This document shows, piece after piece, positions 1 through 7,066 of a stretch of 33,062 nt of DNA. Below the pieces are notes generated by a model that ran no database searches, had not been told where the DNA came from, and worked only from the letters and a program-made list of their open reading frames with translations. This stretch comes from Myxococcales bacterium (GTDB taxonomy: Bacteria; Myxococcota_A; Polyangia; Polyangiales; Houyiibacteriaceae). The stretch spans positions 1 through 33,062 of the forward strand of contig JAACVI010000074.1 of assembly GCA_009992505.1 (NCBI GenBank), in the 5' to 3' direction. A program made the translations under genes and the position numbers. Every line of letters begins with the position of its first letter. Position 1 is the first letter of the stretch.

Positions 1-241
1 GCGCGTGGGCACGGCGGCGGCCGAGCTCGGGGATCGCGTCGCCCTGGTCGCGACGGGCGACACACCGGCGGCTTTCCGCGCGCTGCTCTCCCTCTCGGGC
101 ATGCACCTCCACGACAGCGACGGCGTGCAAGCGCGCCTCGCCGCCTTGCGCCAGAGCGAAGAGGCCTTCGCCCTACTCTCCTTCGCCATCTCGGACGCCT
201 ACTTCGAGGCGCGACATCGCGTCGGTGCGGACCGACGTTAG
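1..241 (+). CDS. C-terminal end of an unidentified protein (5' end outside window)
   Basis: The reading frame is already open at the left edge and ends at a TAG at 239-241, so only about 79 C-terminal residues are visible. They are Ala/Leu-rich and probably helical, with the segment LLSLSGMHLHDSDG in the middle and a basic end (HRVGADRR). No catalytic motif or membrane segment is recognisable and I cannot name a family. A GTG at 5-7 could be read as a start, but the codon before it is also open and no ribosome binding site can be judged at the edge, so this is most likely a truncated view of a longer gene. Codon use (strong G/C in third positions) looks coding. It is the first gene of a packed + strand run leading to nadD. 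Confidence 0.5.
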   Translation, partial: RVGTAAAELGDRVALVATGDTPAAFRALLSLSGMHLHDSDGVQARLAALRQSEEAFALLSFAISDAYFEARHRVGADRR

Positions 242-249
242 GGTCGCTG

Positions 250-375
250 ATGCGCATCGCTGCGTCGCCAGAGTGGGAGTCGCTGTCGAGCCTCGATGGG
301 CCGACGCTGCAGCGCGCTAGCCGCGCAGCCAGAGACCTCGTCGCTCGCGTCGAAGGCGGGACCTCGACACCATGA
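250..375 (+). CDS. possible 41-residue ORF coupled to the next gene
   Basis: An ATG at 250 opens a 41-codon frame that begins MRIAASPEWESLSSLDG and ends with a TGA at 373-375. That stop overlaps the ATG at 372 of the next gene as ATGA. The same overlap type is used at the next two junctions in this run (977 and 1540), which is the main reason to list it. The middle part (LQRASRAARDLVARVEGG) could form an amphipathic helix. No family is recognised and no strong Shine-Dalgarno sequence precedes the ATG. It may be a small translated gene, a leader that couples translation, or chance. It starts 8 bp after the stop of the preceding gene, which fits an operon. Confidence 0.3.
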   Translation: MRIAASPEWESLSSLDGPTLQRASRAARDLVARVEGGTSTP

Positions 376-980
376 GGTTGGGCGTGCTCGGCAGCGCGAA
401 GGGTGCCGACGCCCAGACGGTGCTGGACGCCGTCGAGCTCTTGGCCGGCGACCTCTCCGTGGATCGCGTGATCTACCTGGGTGAGGACAACGCTCTGGAG
501 GACGCGGCCTGGACGCGCGCCGAGCAGCTCGGCAACCCCGCCTCGCTGGCGACGGCCTTCCTCGATCGCGCGGCGGAGCTCGCCGTGACGGGCGATGCGC
601 GGGCGCTGGAGGGGCTGCTCGAGGTGGACCGGGAGCTTCAGCATTTGGCCGAGGTGCTACGCATCCCCAAGGCCCCGAATCGCGCCATCGAGCTGCTCGA
701 GGATCGCATCGTGCTCTTCATCGCGGACAAGGGCACCTTGACCGAAGAGGACATCGCCAACGCCCACGTGGTCGTCTACGGAGGCGCGAAGGAGATGGCC
801 CACGCGCGCTTCGGCACGCGCTCCTTCTTCACGCCGGGCGGTCTCTCGGGCAACCGCGTCGGCGTGCTCGAGGTGGAGGGCGACGGCCGCATCGTGATCT
901 CGGCCTACGCCATCTCGGGGGAACCCGTGCTGCGCGAGGTCGCCGCGGGACGCACGACGAAGATCACGGTCTCGGGATGA
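372..980 (+). CDS. calcineurin-like phosphoesterase-fold protein with degenerate metal site
   Basis: This 202-residue protein follows the outline of small YfcE/MJ0936-type phosphoesterases. It has a first strand MRLGVLGSAKGAD, a second block VDRVIYLGEDN, a late VVVYGGAKE, then FFTPGGLSGNRVGVLEVEGDGR and a C-terminal strand pair. In active family members these blocks read DxHGN, LGDxxG, GHTHxP and NPGS and supply the two-metal site. Here the first Asp/His pair is replaced by S-A-K, GD by GE, GHTH by GGAK and NPGS by TPGG. The fold assignment is inferred from this block order and is not certain; if right, the protein is probably catalytically dead and may bind a ligand or partner. The ATG at 372 overlaps the preceding short ORF and the TGA at 978-980 overlaps the nadD start, so it is translationally coupled on both sides. 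Confidence 0.6.
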   Translation: MRLGVLGSAKGADAQTVLDAVELLAGDLSVDRVIYLGEDNALEDAAWTRAEQLGNPASLATAFLDRAAELAVTGDARALEGLLEVDRELQHLAEVLRIPKAPNRAIELLEDRIVLFIADKGTLTEEDIANAHVVVYGGAKEMAHARFGTRSFFTPGGLSGNRVGVLEVEGDGRIVISAYAISGEPVLREVAAGRTTKITVSG

Positions 981-1543
981 CCCGCAGCACGCTCGGCGTC
1001 TTCGGGGGCAGCTTCGATCCACCCCACGTCGGCCACCTGCTGGCCGCGAGCTTCGCCCTCGCCACCGAGCCCCTCGACGCCTTGGCCATCTTTCCGAGCG
1101 CGCATCACCCGCTGGGCAAGGAGCCCAAGGCCAGCTTCGAGATGCGCGTTGCGATGTGCCGCGCGACCTTCGCGGATCTGGATCGCGCGCGCGTGGACAC
1201 GCTCGAGGACGAGCTCGGCGGCGAAGGCTACACGCTGACGCTCCTGCACGAGCTCCGGCGCCGCGAACCCGAGCGACTGCTGCGCCTGATCGTGGGTCAG
1301 GACATCATGCATCAGGTCGCGCGCTGGCATGCCTGGGACGAGGTCGCGCGCCTGGCTCCGCCCCTCGTGATCGGACGGCGCGGCAGCGACACCGTCGGGC
1401 CGAGCATGGTGCAGATGCCCGAGGTGAGTTCGAGCGACATCCGCCGACGCCTGGCCGCAGGCGAGTCAGTCGAGGGCTTGCTCCACCGGGACGTGATCGC
1501 GCTCCTGGCCAAGGACAACCCCTACACGAGTGAGCGCCCATGA
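977..1543 (+). CDS. nadD: nicotinate-nucleotide adenylyltransferase
   Basis: The protein transfers AMP from ATP to nicotinate mononucleotide to make deamido-NAD in NAD biosynthesis, in the cytoplasm. Its 188 residues match the normal family size. The nucleotidyltransferase signature is intact: GVFGGSFDPPHVGHL near residues 8-22 (with the HxGH motif) and SSSDIRRRLAAGES near the C-terminus, the ISSTxIR-type ATP-binding motif. The middle segment RLLRLIVGQDIMHQVARW corresponds to the family's GxD substrate-binding block. The ATG at 977 overlaps the upstream stop as ATGA and the gene's own TGA overlaps the next start at 1540, so translation along this operon is probably coupled. In many bacteria nadD sits near rsfS or proA; neither is seen here. 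Confidence 0.93.
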   Translation: MTRSTLGVFGGSFDPPHVGHLLAASFALATEPLDALAIFPSAHHPLGKEPKASFEMRVAMCRATFADLDRARVDTLEDELGGEGYTLTLLHELRRREPERLLRLIVGQDIMHQVARWHAWDEVARLAPPLVIGRRGSDTVGPSMVQMPEVSSSDIRRRLAAGESVEGLLHRDVIALLAKDNPYTSERP

Positions 1544-2379
1544 GCGCCGCGCCCGGCGGCGAAGGCTGGGTGCTCGTGCTCGGTCGCGGCAAGGTCGGGC
1601 ATGGTCTCAGTCACGCGCTGAAGGCGGCGGGCGTGCCCACTCGGCTGCGCAGCGCCCGACACGTTCGCGCAGTCGATCTCGCAGGCGCCTGGGTGGCCGT
1701 GCTCGCGGTACCGGACGCGGCCATCCTCGAGACCAGCGCGCGCGTCGCGCCACAGCTCCGTCTCCATGTGCCGCTGCTCCATTGCGCGGGCGGACAAGCT
1801 GCGACCCTGGCTCAGGCGGTGTCCTCGGGTCACCCCGTGGGCGCGATGCATCCGCTCGTCTCCTTCGCGGACGCCAAGCACCCACCGACCCTGGTCGGCA
1901 CCTCGTTCGTGATCGCGGGAGACGCTCCGGCAAGCGCTGCAGCCAAGCGCTTGGCCCACGCGGTCGGCGCCCTGAGCGTCGTGCGTGCGCTGCACGGACC
2001 GGCCTATCACGCCGCCGCTGCTCTGGTCGCCAACGGCGCGACCGCCCTGGCCGCGCTCGGCATCGAGCTGCTCGAGGCGCTCGACGTGCCGCCCCGAGAC
2101 GCCGCGCGCGCCATGGGTGCGCTCCTGCGCAGCGTGGGAGAGAACGTCGAACGCCTGGGCTTGCCCAGGGCTCTGACCGGACCCGTGGCGCGTGGCGACG
2201 TGAAGAGCGTCAGCGCCCACCGCCGGGCCCTCGCCGCGCACTCACGAGTGCTGGCGGCCTACGACGCTGTCGCTCCGTCGATCCTCGACGTGGCAGTGGC
2301 TGCAGGCCTGGCGCCCGAGCGCGCGCGCGCCCTGAGGCGTGTCATCCGTGCGCGAGGAGCCGGACGAGACCAAAGCTGA
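1540..2379 (+). CDS. Rossmann-fold protein with DUF2520 C-terminal domain
   Basis: A 279-residue protein related to F420/NADP-dependent oxidoreductases and ketopantoate-reductase-like enzymes. The N-terminal half is a Rossmann domain with the glycine-rich dinucleotide motif LGRGKVGHGL at about residues 14-23. The segment VGAMHPLVSFADA and the helical second half (from about residue 145, beginning LHGPAYHAAAALVANG) match the DUF2520 arrangement. Substrate and reaction are not known for this family, so oxidoreductase activity is inferred from the fold only. It overlaps nadD by 4 bp (ATGA) and its 3' end overlaps the convergent kinase gene by 38 bp (2342-2379), so the two transcripts have complementary ends. 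Confidence 0.75.
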   Translation: MSAAPGGEGWVLVLGRGKVGHGLSHALKAAGVPTRLRSARHVRAVDLAGAWVAVLAVPDAAILETSARVAPQLRLHVPLLHCAGGQAATLAQAVSSGHPVGAMHPLVSFADAKHPPTLVGTSFVIAGDAPASAAAKRLAHAVGALSVVRALHGPAYHAAAALVANGATALAALGIELLEALDVPPRDAARAMGALLRSVGENVERLGLPRALTGPVARGDVKSVSAHRRALAAHSRVLAAYDAVAPSILDVAVAAGLAPERARALRRVIRARGAGRDQS

Positions 2380-3793
2380 GGGCGCCGACCACCAGCGCGG
2401 CCAGAGCCAAGCGCACGTAGAAGCCCATGGACGATGCGCGGGACGGCGGCGGCGGAGCCTTGCTCGTGACCCTGGCGCGACGCGCCACCCGGGCGGCTTC
2501 GAGCCGATGCTCCCCGCTCTCGAGGGCCATCATCTGCGCACCCGAGAGGGAACCCGTCACCTCGTCGAAGCGCTCGTCCTGCGCCAACGCCTCCGCCACG
2601 GAGAAGGAATCGCTAGGCGTCGCCGTGGACGGCCGGGAGCGGGTCTTGGAGGACGACGGCGGCGGGGGCTCGACTGCCCTGGATGGCGTGTTGCGCTCGG
2701 CCTTGGCAGCGACCGCGGGCGGCGTGGGCAGGGGCGCTTCCTGCGCGGCGGGCAGGGCGGCGGGGATGTCGCTCTGGCCGCTGCCCGTGAGCTTCTGGGC
2801 CGCCTCTTCGCGCTGGCGGCGAATGGTCAGGATGGACTCGCTGAAATGCCCTTCGAGGAAGCGCCCAAAGCGCAGCGGCGAGGCCATCAGCTCGACCTCG
2901 GAGGCCCACGCCTCGAGCTCGTCGAGCGCCTCCTGCGCGGTGGCGTAGCGATAGCGTCGGTTCGGCTCCGTCATGCGGATCAACACGCGCGTGAGGCGGT
3001 CCGCCAGGGGCAAGCCGCGGTCGGGCAGCGGCGGGACCTGACCGGCCTTGGCCTGCGCCAGCATCTCCTCTTCCGTGCCTCGGTAGAGCCGCCTGCCCGC
3101 GCACAGCTCCCAGAGCAGGATGCCGGCCGCGAACACGTCCGCGCGTGCGTCGATCTCCTCGCCGCGGGCGTGCTCGGGCGACATATAGGCCGCCTTGCCC
3201 ACGACCTGGCCGCCCTGCGCAGGCTCCCCCTCGGCGCGTGGCAGGCGCAGCGCTCGGGCGATGCCGAAGTCGCAGATCTTCACCTCGCCCTCGAAGGAGA
3301 CGAGCACGTTCGAAGGCGACACGTCGCGATGCACCAGACCGAGCCGCTCGCCCTCGGCGTTGCGTGCGCGGTGGGCGTAGTCGAGTCCACGCAGCAGCTC
3401 GCGCACGATCAGGATGGCGAACTCGGCGGGCAGCGGGATGCGCGCGCGGCTGAGGTTCTTCAAGAGCTGGTTGAGGTCGAAACCCTCGACGTACTCCATG
3501 GCGATGAAGAGCCGCTCGTCCTCGCGCCCGAGGTCGATGACCTGCACCACGTTGGCGTGGTTGAGCTGGGCTGCGAGCTTGGCCTCGGAGACGAGCATCT
3601 CGCCGAAACGCGCGTCGGCGGAGAGGTGGGGCAGCACTTGCTTCAGCACCACCAGCCGAGCGCCACCGAGCCCCGTCCTGGCGCGAGCCAGGAAGATGTC
3701 CGCCATGCCACCGCGACCGATGTGGTCGAAGAGCACGTAGCGGCCGAAGGCGCGCGGCAGAGACGGCGCTTCGGTGCTGAGTTCGGCGGACAT
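2342..3793 (-). CDS. membrane-anchored serine/threonine protein kinase
   Basis: A Hanks-type kinase of about 483 residues from the ATG at 3793. Visible landmarks are the Gly-rich loop GRGGMADIF (26-34), the ATP-anchoring Lys51 in VVLKQ, Glu70 as the likely alpha-C partner, the catalytic loop HRDVSPSN (155-162) with Asp157, and DFG (175-177), so it should be active. The HRDVSPSN form is common in myxobacterial kinases. After the kinase domain comes a low-complexity Pro/Ser/Thr-rich linker, then a single hydrophobic segment (VRLALAALVVGALSFGLVRL) only a few residues from the end, so the kinase is probably held on the cytoplasmic face by a C-terminal anchor. An in-frame GTG at 3844 overlaps the stop of the upstream Clp gene (GTGA) and would add 17 residues. 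I prefer the ATG because the kinase core starts soon after it, but neither has a clear Shine-Dalgarno sequence. Confidence 0.88.
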   Translation of the reverse strand: MSAELSTEAPSLPRAFGRYVLFDHIGRGGMADIFLARARTGLGGARLVVLKQVLPHLSADARFGEMLVSEAKLAAQLNHANVVQVIDLGREDERLFIAMEYVEGFDLNQLLKNLSRARIPLPAEFAILIVRELLRGLDYAHRARNAEGERLGLVHRDVSPSNVLVSFEGEVKICDFGIARALRLPRAEGEPAQGGQVVGKAAYMSPEHARGEEIDARADVFAAGILLWELCAGRRLYRGTEEEMLAQAKAGQVPPLPDRGLPLADRLTRVLIRMTEPNRRYRYATAQEALDELEAWASEVELMASPLRFGRFLEGHFSESILTIRRQREEAAQKLTGSGQSDIPAALPAAQEAPLPTPPAVAAKAERNTPSRAVEPPPPSSSKTRSRPSTATPSDSFSVAEALAQDERFDEVTGSLSGAQMMALESGEHRLEAARVARRARVTSKAPPPPSRASSMGFYVRLALAALVVGALSFGLVRLLAHG

Positions 3794-3840
3794 CGCAGGG
3801 TTGTAGGCAGCCACCCCAGAAGGTGCAAGACGCAGCGGTG

Positions 3841-6270
3841 TCACTCGGCGGCGTCGGCCTGGAAGGGCTCGAGGCGGATCTCGGCGCCGCGCCCCCGGAC
3901 CACCAGGGGCTCGCCTCGACGGTGTTCGCCCGCGAGCAGGCCGCGAGCCAGGGCCGCCTCGACCAGGCGACCGACGACGCGGCGCATGGGGCGCGCGCCG
4001 AGCTCGGGATCGAAACCGCCCGCCTCGATCAAGGCGTCGATGGCGCTCTCTTCGACCACGAGGGGGATGTCGTGCTCGCGCTCGAGGGTGAGGCCCACGC
4101 CGTGCAACATGCGGCGCGCGATCTCGGCCACGTCGTCGCGTGTCAGTGGCCCGAAGACGAGCGGCTCGTCGATGCGGTTGTAGAGCTCCGGCGGCAACGC
4201 GCGCCGGGCGGCGGCGATCACGTCGTCGCTCGAAGGAGCGCTCGAGCTCGCACCACCGAAACCGATGGGGGCCGCGCGCCGGGGTACGCCGAGGTTCGAG
4301 GTCATGACGATGACGGTGTTGCGGAAGTCGACCGTGCGACCTCGTCCATCCGTCATGCGGCCTTCGTCGAGCAGCGGCAGCAGCGCGAGCAGCACCTCGG
4401 GGTGGGCCTTCTCCATCTCGTCGAGCAGCAGGAGCTGATAGGGGCGGCGACGCACGGCCTCGGTGAGCAGGCCGCCGCGATCGTGGCCCACGTAGCCGGG
4501 CGGGGCGCCGAGCAGACGCGAGACGGCGTGGGATTCGCTCAGCTCGCTCATGTCCACGCGGGTCATGCCGCTGCCGGGGAAGAAGGTGTCGGCGATGGCC
4601 TTGGCCGTCTCCGTCTTGCCCACGCCGGTGGGCCCGAGGAAGAGGAAGGTCGCCAAGGGTCGCGCGCCGTGGAAACCCGCCGCGCCCTTGCGCAGCGCGT
4701 CCGAGACGCGTCCGAGGATGGCGTCGTGACCGACGATGCGAGTCGCGAGCGTCTCTTCGAGCTCGATCAGGCGATCCGAGTCGTCACGCAAGAGACGCTC
4801 GACGGGCACGCGGCTGCGCTCGGCGACCACGCTCGCCACCGCCGCCGCGTCGACCACATCGCCTCCGCGACGACGCACGCGCGCGGCCGCGAGATCCAGG
4901 GTCGCGACGGCCTTGTCGGGCAGGTGACGCTCGGGCATGTAGCGCGCGGAGAGCTCCACCGCGGCGCGCAGTGCGGCAGGGTGAAACGCCGTGCAGTGGT
5001 AGCGCTCGTAGCGGGGCGCGAGCCCCTTCAGGATCGCCAACGCGACCTCCTGGGAGGGCTCCTCGACGTGCACGGGCGAGAAGCGCCGCGCCAGCGCCGG
5101 ATCGCGCGCGATGTACTTGTCGTACTCGTCCTGCGTGGTCGCGCCCAGGACGGGCAGCTCGCCGCGCGCCAGGCTGGCCTTGAGTTCGTGCGCGAGATCA
5201 TCCGGGCCCTCGCCGCCACCGACGACCGCGTGCAGCTCATCGATGAAGAGCAGGATCTTGCCGTCGGCCAAGGCCACCTCGGCGCGCAGCTTCTTCATGC
5301 GCTCCGACAGAGCGCCGCGCACGCCCGTGCCCGAGACCAGGGCGCCCGCCGTGAGCTCCACCAGGTGGGCGCCGTTCAGACCCGCCACGCCGACGCCACC
5401 ATCGGCCAGGCGCTGAGCCACGGCCTCGGCCACGGCGGTCTTGCCCACGCCGGGCGCACCCACGAGCACCGGGTTGTTGGCGCGCCGACGCGAGAACACG
5501 TCGAGCACGGCGTCGACCTCGGCGTCGCGCCCGATCACGGGATCGAGCTCGCCCCGCAGCGCGCGCGCGGTGAGGTCCTCGCCTCGTGCGGCCAGGAAGG
5601 GGAAGCGCTCGGGATCGAGCCAGAAGCCCTGTTCGGGTGCGACCGCGGAGACCTGGGGCGCGGGCGTCGGCGCGCGCGTCGCGGGGGCGGCCGATTCCTG
5701 CACGGGGCCCGGAGGCTCCACCGACGGGACCGGGCTGGGCGGGGGAACGCTCTTGCGCGCCACCGTGGGCAGACGCCGCGCCGCCGGGCGATGGGCAGGA
5801 GGCCTCGCGGCCTGGGGCTTCTGCGTCATGCGGAAGCTGGCCGCCGCGATGGGCCTGCGCTTCGGCGCGGTCGCGCCCTCGCCCACCAGGGCCAGAGCGG
5901 CGTCTTGCACGCGCTCGGGGGAGATGCCGGCGTCCGAGAGGGCACGATGCGCGGCCGAGCGCGCGTCGCGCAGGATCGCGACCAGCAGATGCACGCCGGC
6001 CTCGTCTCCCGGGCGACGCGTGCGCGCGTCTCGTCCAGCGGACTCGGCAGCTCGCGTCAGAGCGCCCGCAGACTCGTGGGGAACGCGCGCCAGGGCAGCG
6101 AGCAGGCGCACCTCGTTCAGGCCGGATCGACCCAGCAGCTCCGAGCAAGTGCCCGGGGCCCGCAGCATCGCCAGCAGCAGATGGGCGGTCGTGGGCTCCT
6201 GACTGCGCCTGCGCGCCTCGCGCGAAGCCCGCGCCAACAACCCTTTCACGCCTCCACCAACCGCGGCCAT
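3841..6270 (-). CDS. ClpA-type double AAA+ ATPase (Clp chaperone/protease subunit)
   Basis: An 809-residue Hsp100 ATPase that would unfold proteins, possibly feeding them to ClpP. Order: Clp N-domain with two repeats (about 1-130), a long Pro/Ala-rich linker (about 135-215), D1 with Walker A GAPGVGKT (271-278) and Walker B FIDELH, and D2 with Walker A GPTGVGKT (546-553), pore loop GYVGH (592-596) and LLLDEMEKAH. There is no ClpB-type coiled-coil middle domain, so it is ClpA-like. An IGF tripeptide (669-671) lies where ClpA carries its ClpP-docking loop. The D1 pore loop reads SGTGVRG where the family normally has a KYRG-type aromatic loop. The start at 6270 is chosen because GGAGGAG lies just before it; a longer frame to 6363 would translate that Shine-Dalgarno sequence. 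It is followed by the kinase gene with a 4-bp overlap if the kinase uses GTG 3844. No clpS or clpP is in view. Confidence 0.88.
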   Translation of the reverse strand: MAAVGGGVKGLLARASREARRRSQEPTTAHLLLAMLRAPGTCSELLGRSGLNEVRLLAALARVPHESAGALTRAAESAGRDARTRRPGDEAGVHLLVAILRDARSAAHRALSDAGISPERVQDAALALVGEGATAPKRRPIAAASFRMTQKPQAARPPAHRPAARRLPTVARKSVPPPSPVPSVEPPGPVQESAAPATRAPTPAPQVSAVAPEQGFWLDPERFPFLAARGEDLTARALRGELDPVIGRDAEVDAVLDVFSRRRANNPVLVGAPGVGKTAVAEAVAQRLADGGVGVAGLNGAHLVELTAGALVSGTGVRGALSERMKKLRAEVALADGKILLFIDELHAVVGGGEGPDDLAHELKASLARGELPVLGATTQDEYDKYIARDPALARRFSPVHVEEPSQEVALAILKGLAPRYERYHCTAFHPAALRAAVELSARYMPERHLPDKAVATLDLAAARVRRRGGDVVDAAAVASVVAERSRVPVERLLRDDSDRLIELEETLATRIVGHDAILGRVSDALRKGAAGFHGARPLATFLFLGPTGVGKTETAKAIADTFFPGSGMTRVDMSELSESHAVSRLLGAPPGYVGHDRGGLLTEAVRRRPYQLLLLDEMEKAHPEVLLALLPLLDEGRMTDGRGRTVDFRNTVIVMTSNLGVPRRAAPIGFGGASSSAPSSDDVIAAARRALPPELYNRIDEPLVFGPLTRDDVAEIARRMLHGVGLTLEREHDIPLVVEESAIDALIEAGGFDPELGARPMRRVVGRLVEAALARGLLAGEHRRGEPLVVRGRGAEIRLEPFQADAAE

Positions 6271-6490
6271 CAGCTCCTCCAATTTGCTAGGGGGCTGTCC
6301 CCCCACCTGTATCGGCTGCGCGGTCGCACACCAAGTTTTCCGCGTGATCTTTTGTGGGTCCACGGGGATTGAATTTTACCCGTCCGTGCCGATTGAATGG
6401 GAGCGAGTCCGTCACGTCCCAAGGGAGGGTCGCGGTTCCCCCTGCACGGGGCGGCCGAATTCTGCTAGAAACGGCTCCCGAAGGTTGTCC
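6271..6490. promoter_or_regulatory. divergent intergenic region between Clp ATPase and exported protein
   Basis: These 220 bp hold the leaders and presumably the promoters of both divergent genes. They contain the most A/T-rich pocket of the neighbourhood (around 6335-6395, including TTGAATTTTACC). On the minus strand, GAAAACTT near 6334-6341 resembles an ECF-sigma -35 element, but no convincing partner -10 could be fixed. No open reading frame with coding character lies here. Confidence 0.4.
6274..6280 (-). promoter_or_regulatory. strong ribosome binding site that fixes the Clp ATPase start
   Basis: On the minus strand GGAGGAG ends three bases before the ATG at 6270. It is a near-perfect anti-16S match and decides the start over the in-frame upstream codon at 6363. 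Slightly upstream, 6290-6303 can form a GGGGG/CCCCC hairpin with a 4-base loop in the leader. Confidence 0.7.
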
Positions 6491-7048
6491 ATGCACCGAA
6501 CTCCACAAAAGCTCCTGCCCCTGCTCTTCGTCGCGGCCTTTGCCCTCGTGGCCAGCGCCTTCTTGCTGAAGCCCGACGAATCCGAGGCGCAACGGGGGGG
6601 GCTGCGCGCGCGCATCTACCTGACGCAGGCTCGCATTCCGGCCGGTCTGACCGAGCAAGGGCTGATCCGCTTCGCCCGTGGCCACAGCGCCCGCTCGCTG
6701 CGCGAGGTGACGGGTCGTCCGATCCCGGAGCGGGAGTGGAAGGCCGAGATGGTCACCTCCTTCAACCGGCCGGTGGGCGATCTCGAGTTCCAGGTTTTGT
6801 TCTACGACCTCGAGGACGGCCCCCGGCGCTTCCTCGGGCCGCCCCTCGCGACCTTCGTGAACAACCGCGACGAGCGCACCTTCGTGCAGCACATTCGCCT
6901 GCGCCGCCCGCAGTTCAAGCCCAACCGGCACATGGAGATGGTCGTCACCGTCCATCGCCAAGAGATCGGCAGCACGCGCTTCGAGATCGTCGGTGAGCGC
7001 ATCCACAACACGGGTGAGGTCAACTTCACGAACGACGGCACGGACTGA
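6491..7048 (+). CDS. conserved-looking exported protein of unknown function
   Basis: A 185-residue protein. The N-terminus (MHRTPQKLLPLLFVAAFALVASAFLL) is a short basic stretch plus a hydrophobic segment, so it is exported or membrane-anchored; a cleavage site after SEA (before QRGG) is plausible. The remainder looks like a small beta-rich domain: VTSFNRPVGDLEFQVLFYDL and a later MEMVVTVHRQEIGSTRFEIVG suggest paired strands. The 69 codons upstream that remain open back to 6284 are A/T-richer and lack protein character, so I start at the ATG at 6491. No family is recognised. It lies 18 bp before holA in the same direction and may share its transcript. Confidence 0.75.
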   Translation: MHRTPQKLLPLLFVAAFALVASAFLLKPDESEAQRGGLRARIYLTQARIPAGLTEQGLIRFARGHSARSLREVTGRPIPEREWKAEMVTSFNRPVGDLEFQVLFYDLEDGPRRFLGPPLATFVNNRDERTFVQHIRLRRPQFKPNRHMEMVVTVHRQEIGSTRFEIVGERIHNTGEVNFTNDGTD

Positions 7049-7066
7049 GCCGAGCGGCGCCCGCAG

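Noticed and set aside
3823-6372. 849-codon open frame on the plus strand opposite the Clp ATPase
   Set aside because: It is a by-product of GC-rich codon choice; the minus-strand frame has complete AAA+ motifs while this one is Arg/His/Gly-rich with no fold motif.
6284-6490. N-terminal extension of the exported protein
   Set aside because: The 69 codons are A/T-richer, Cys/Arg-rich without pattern, and would hide the signal peptide that begins at 6491.
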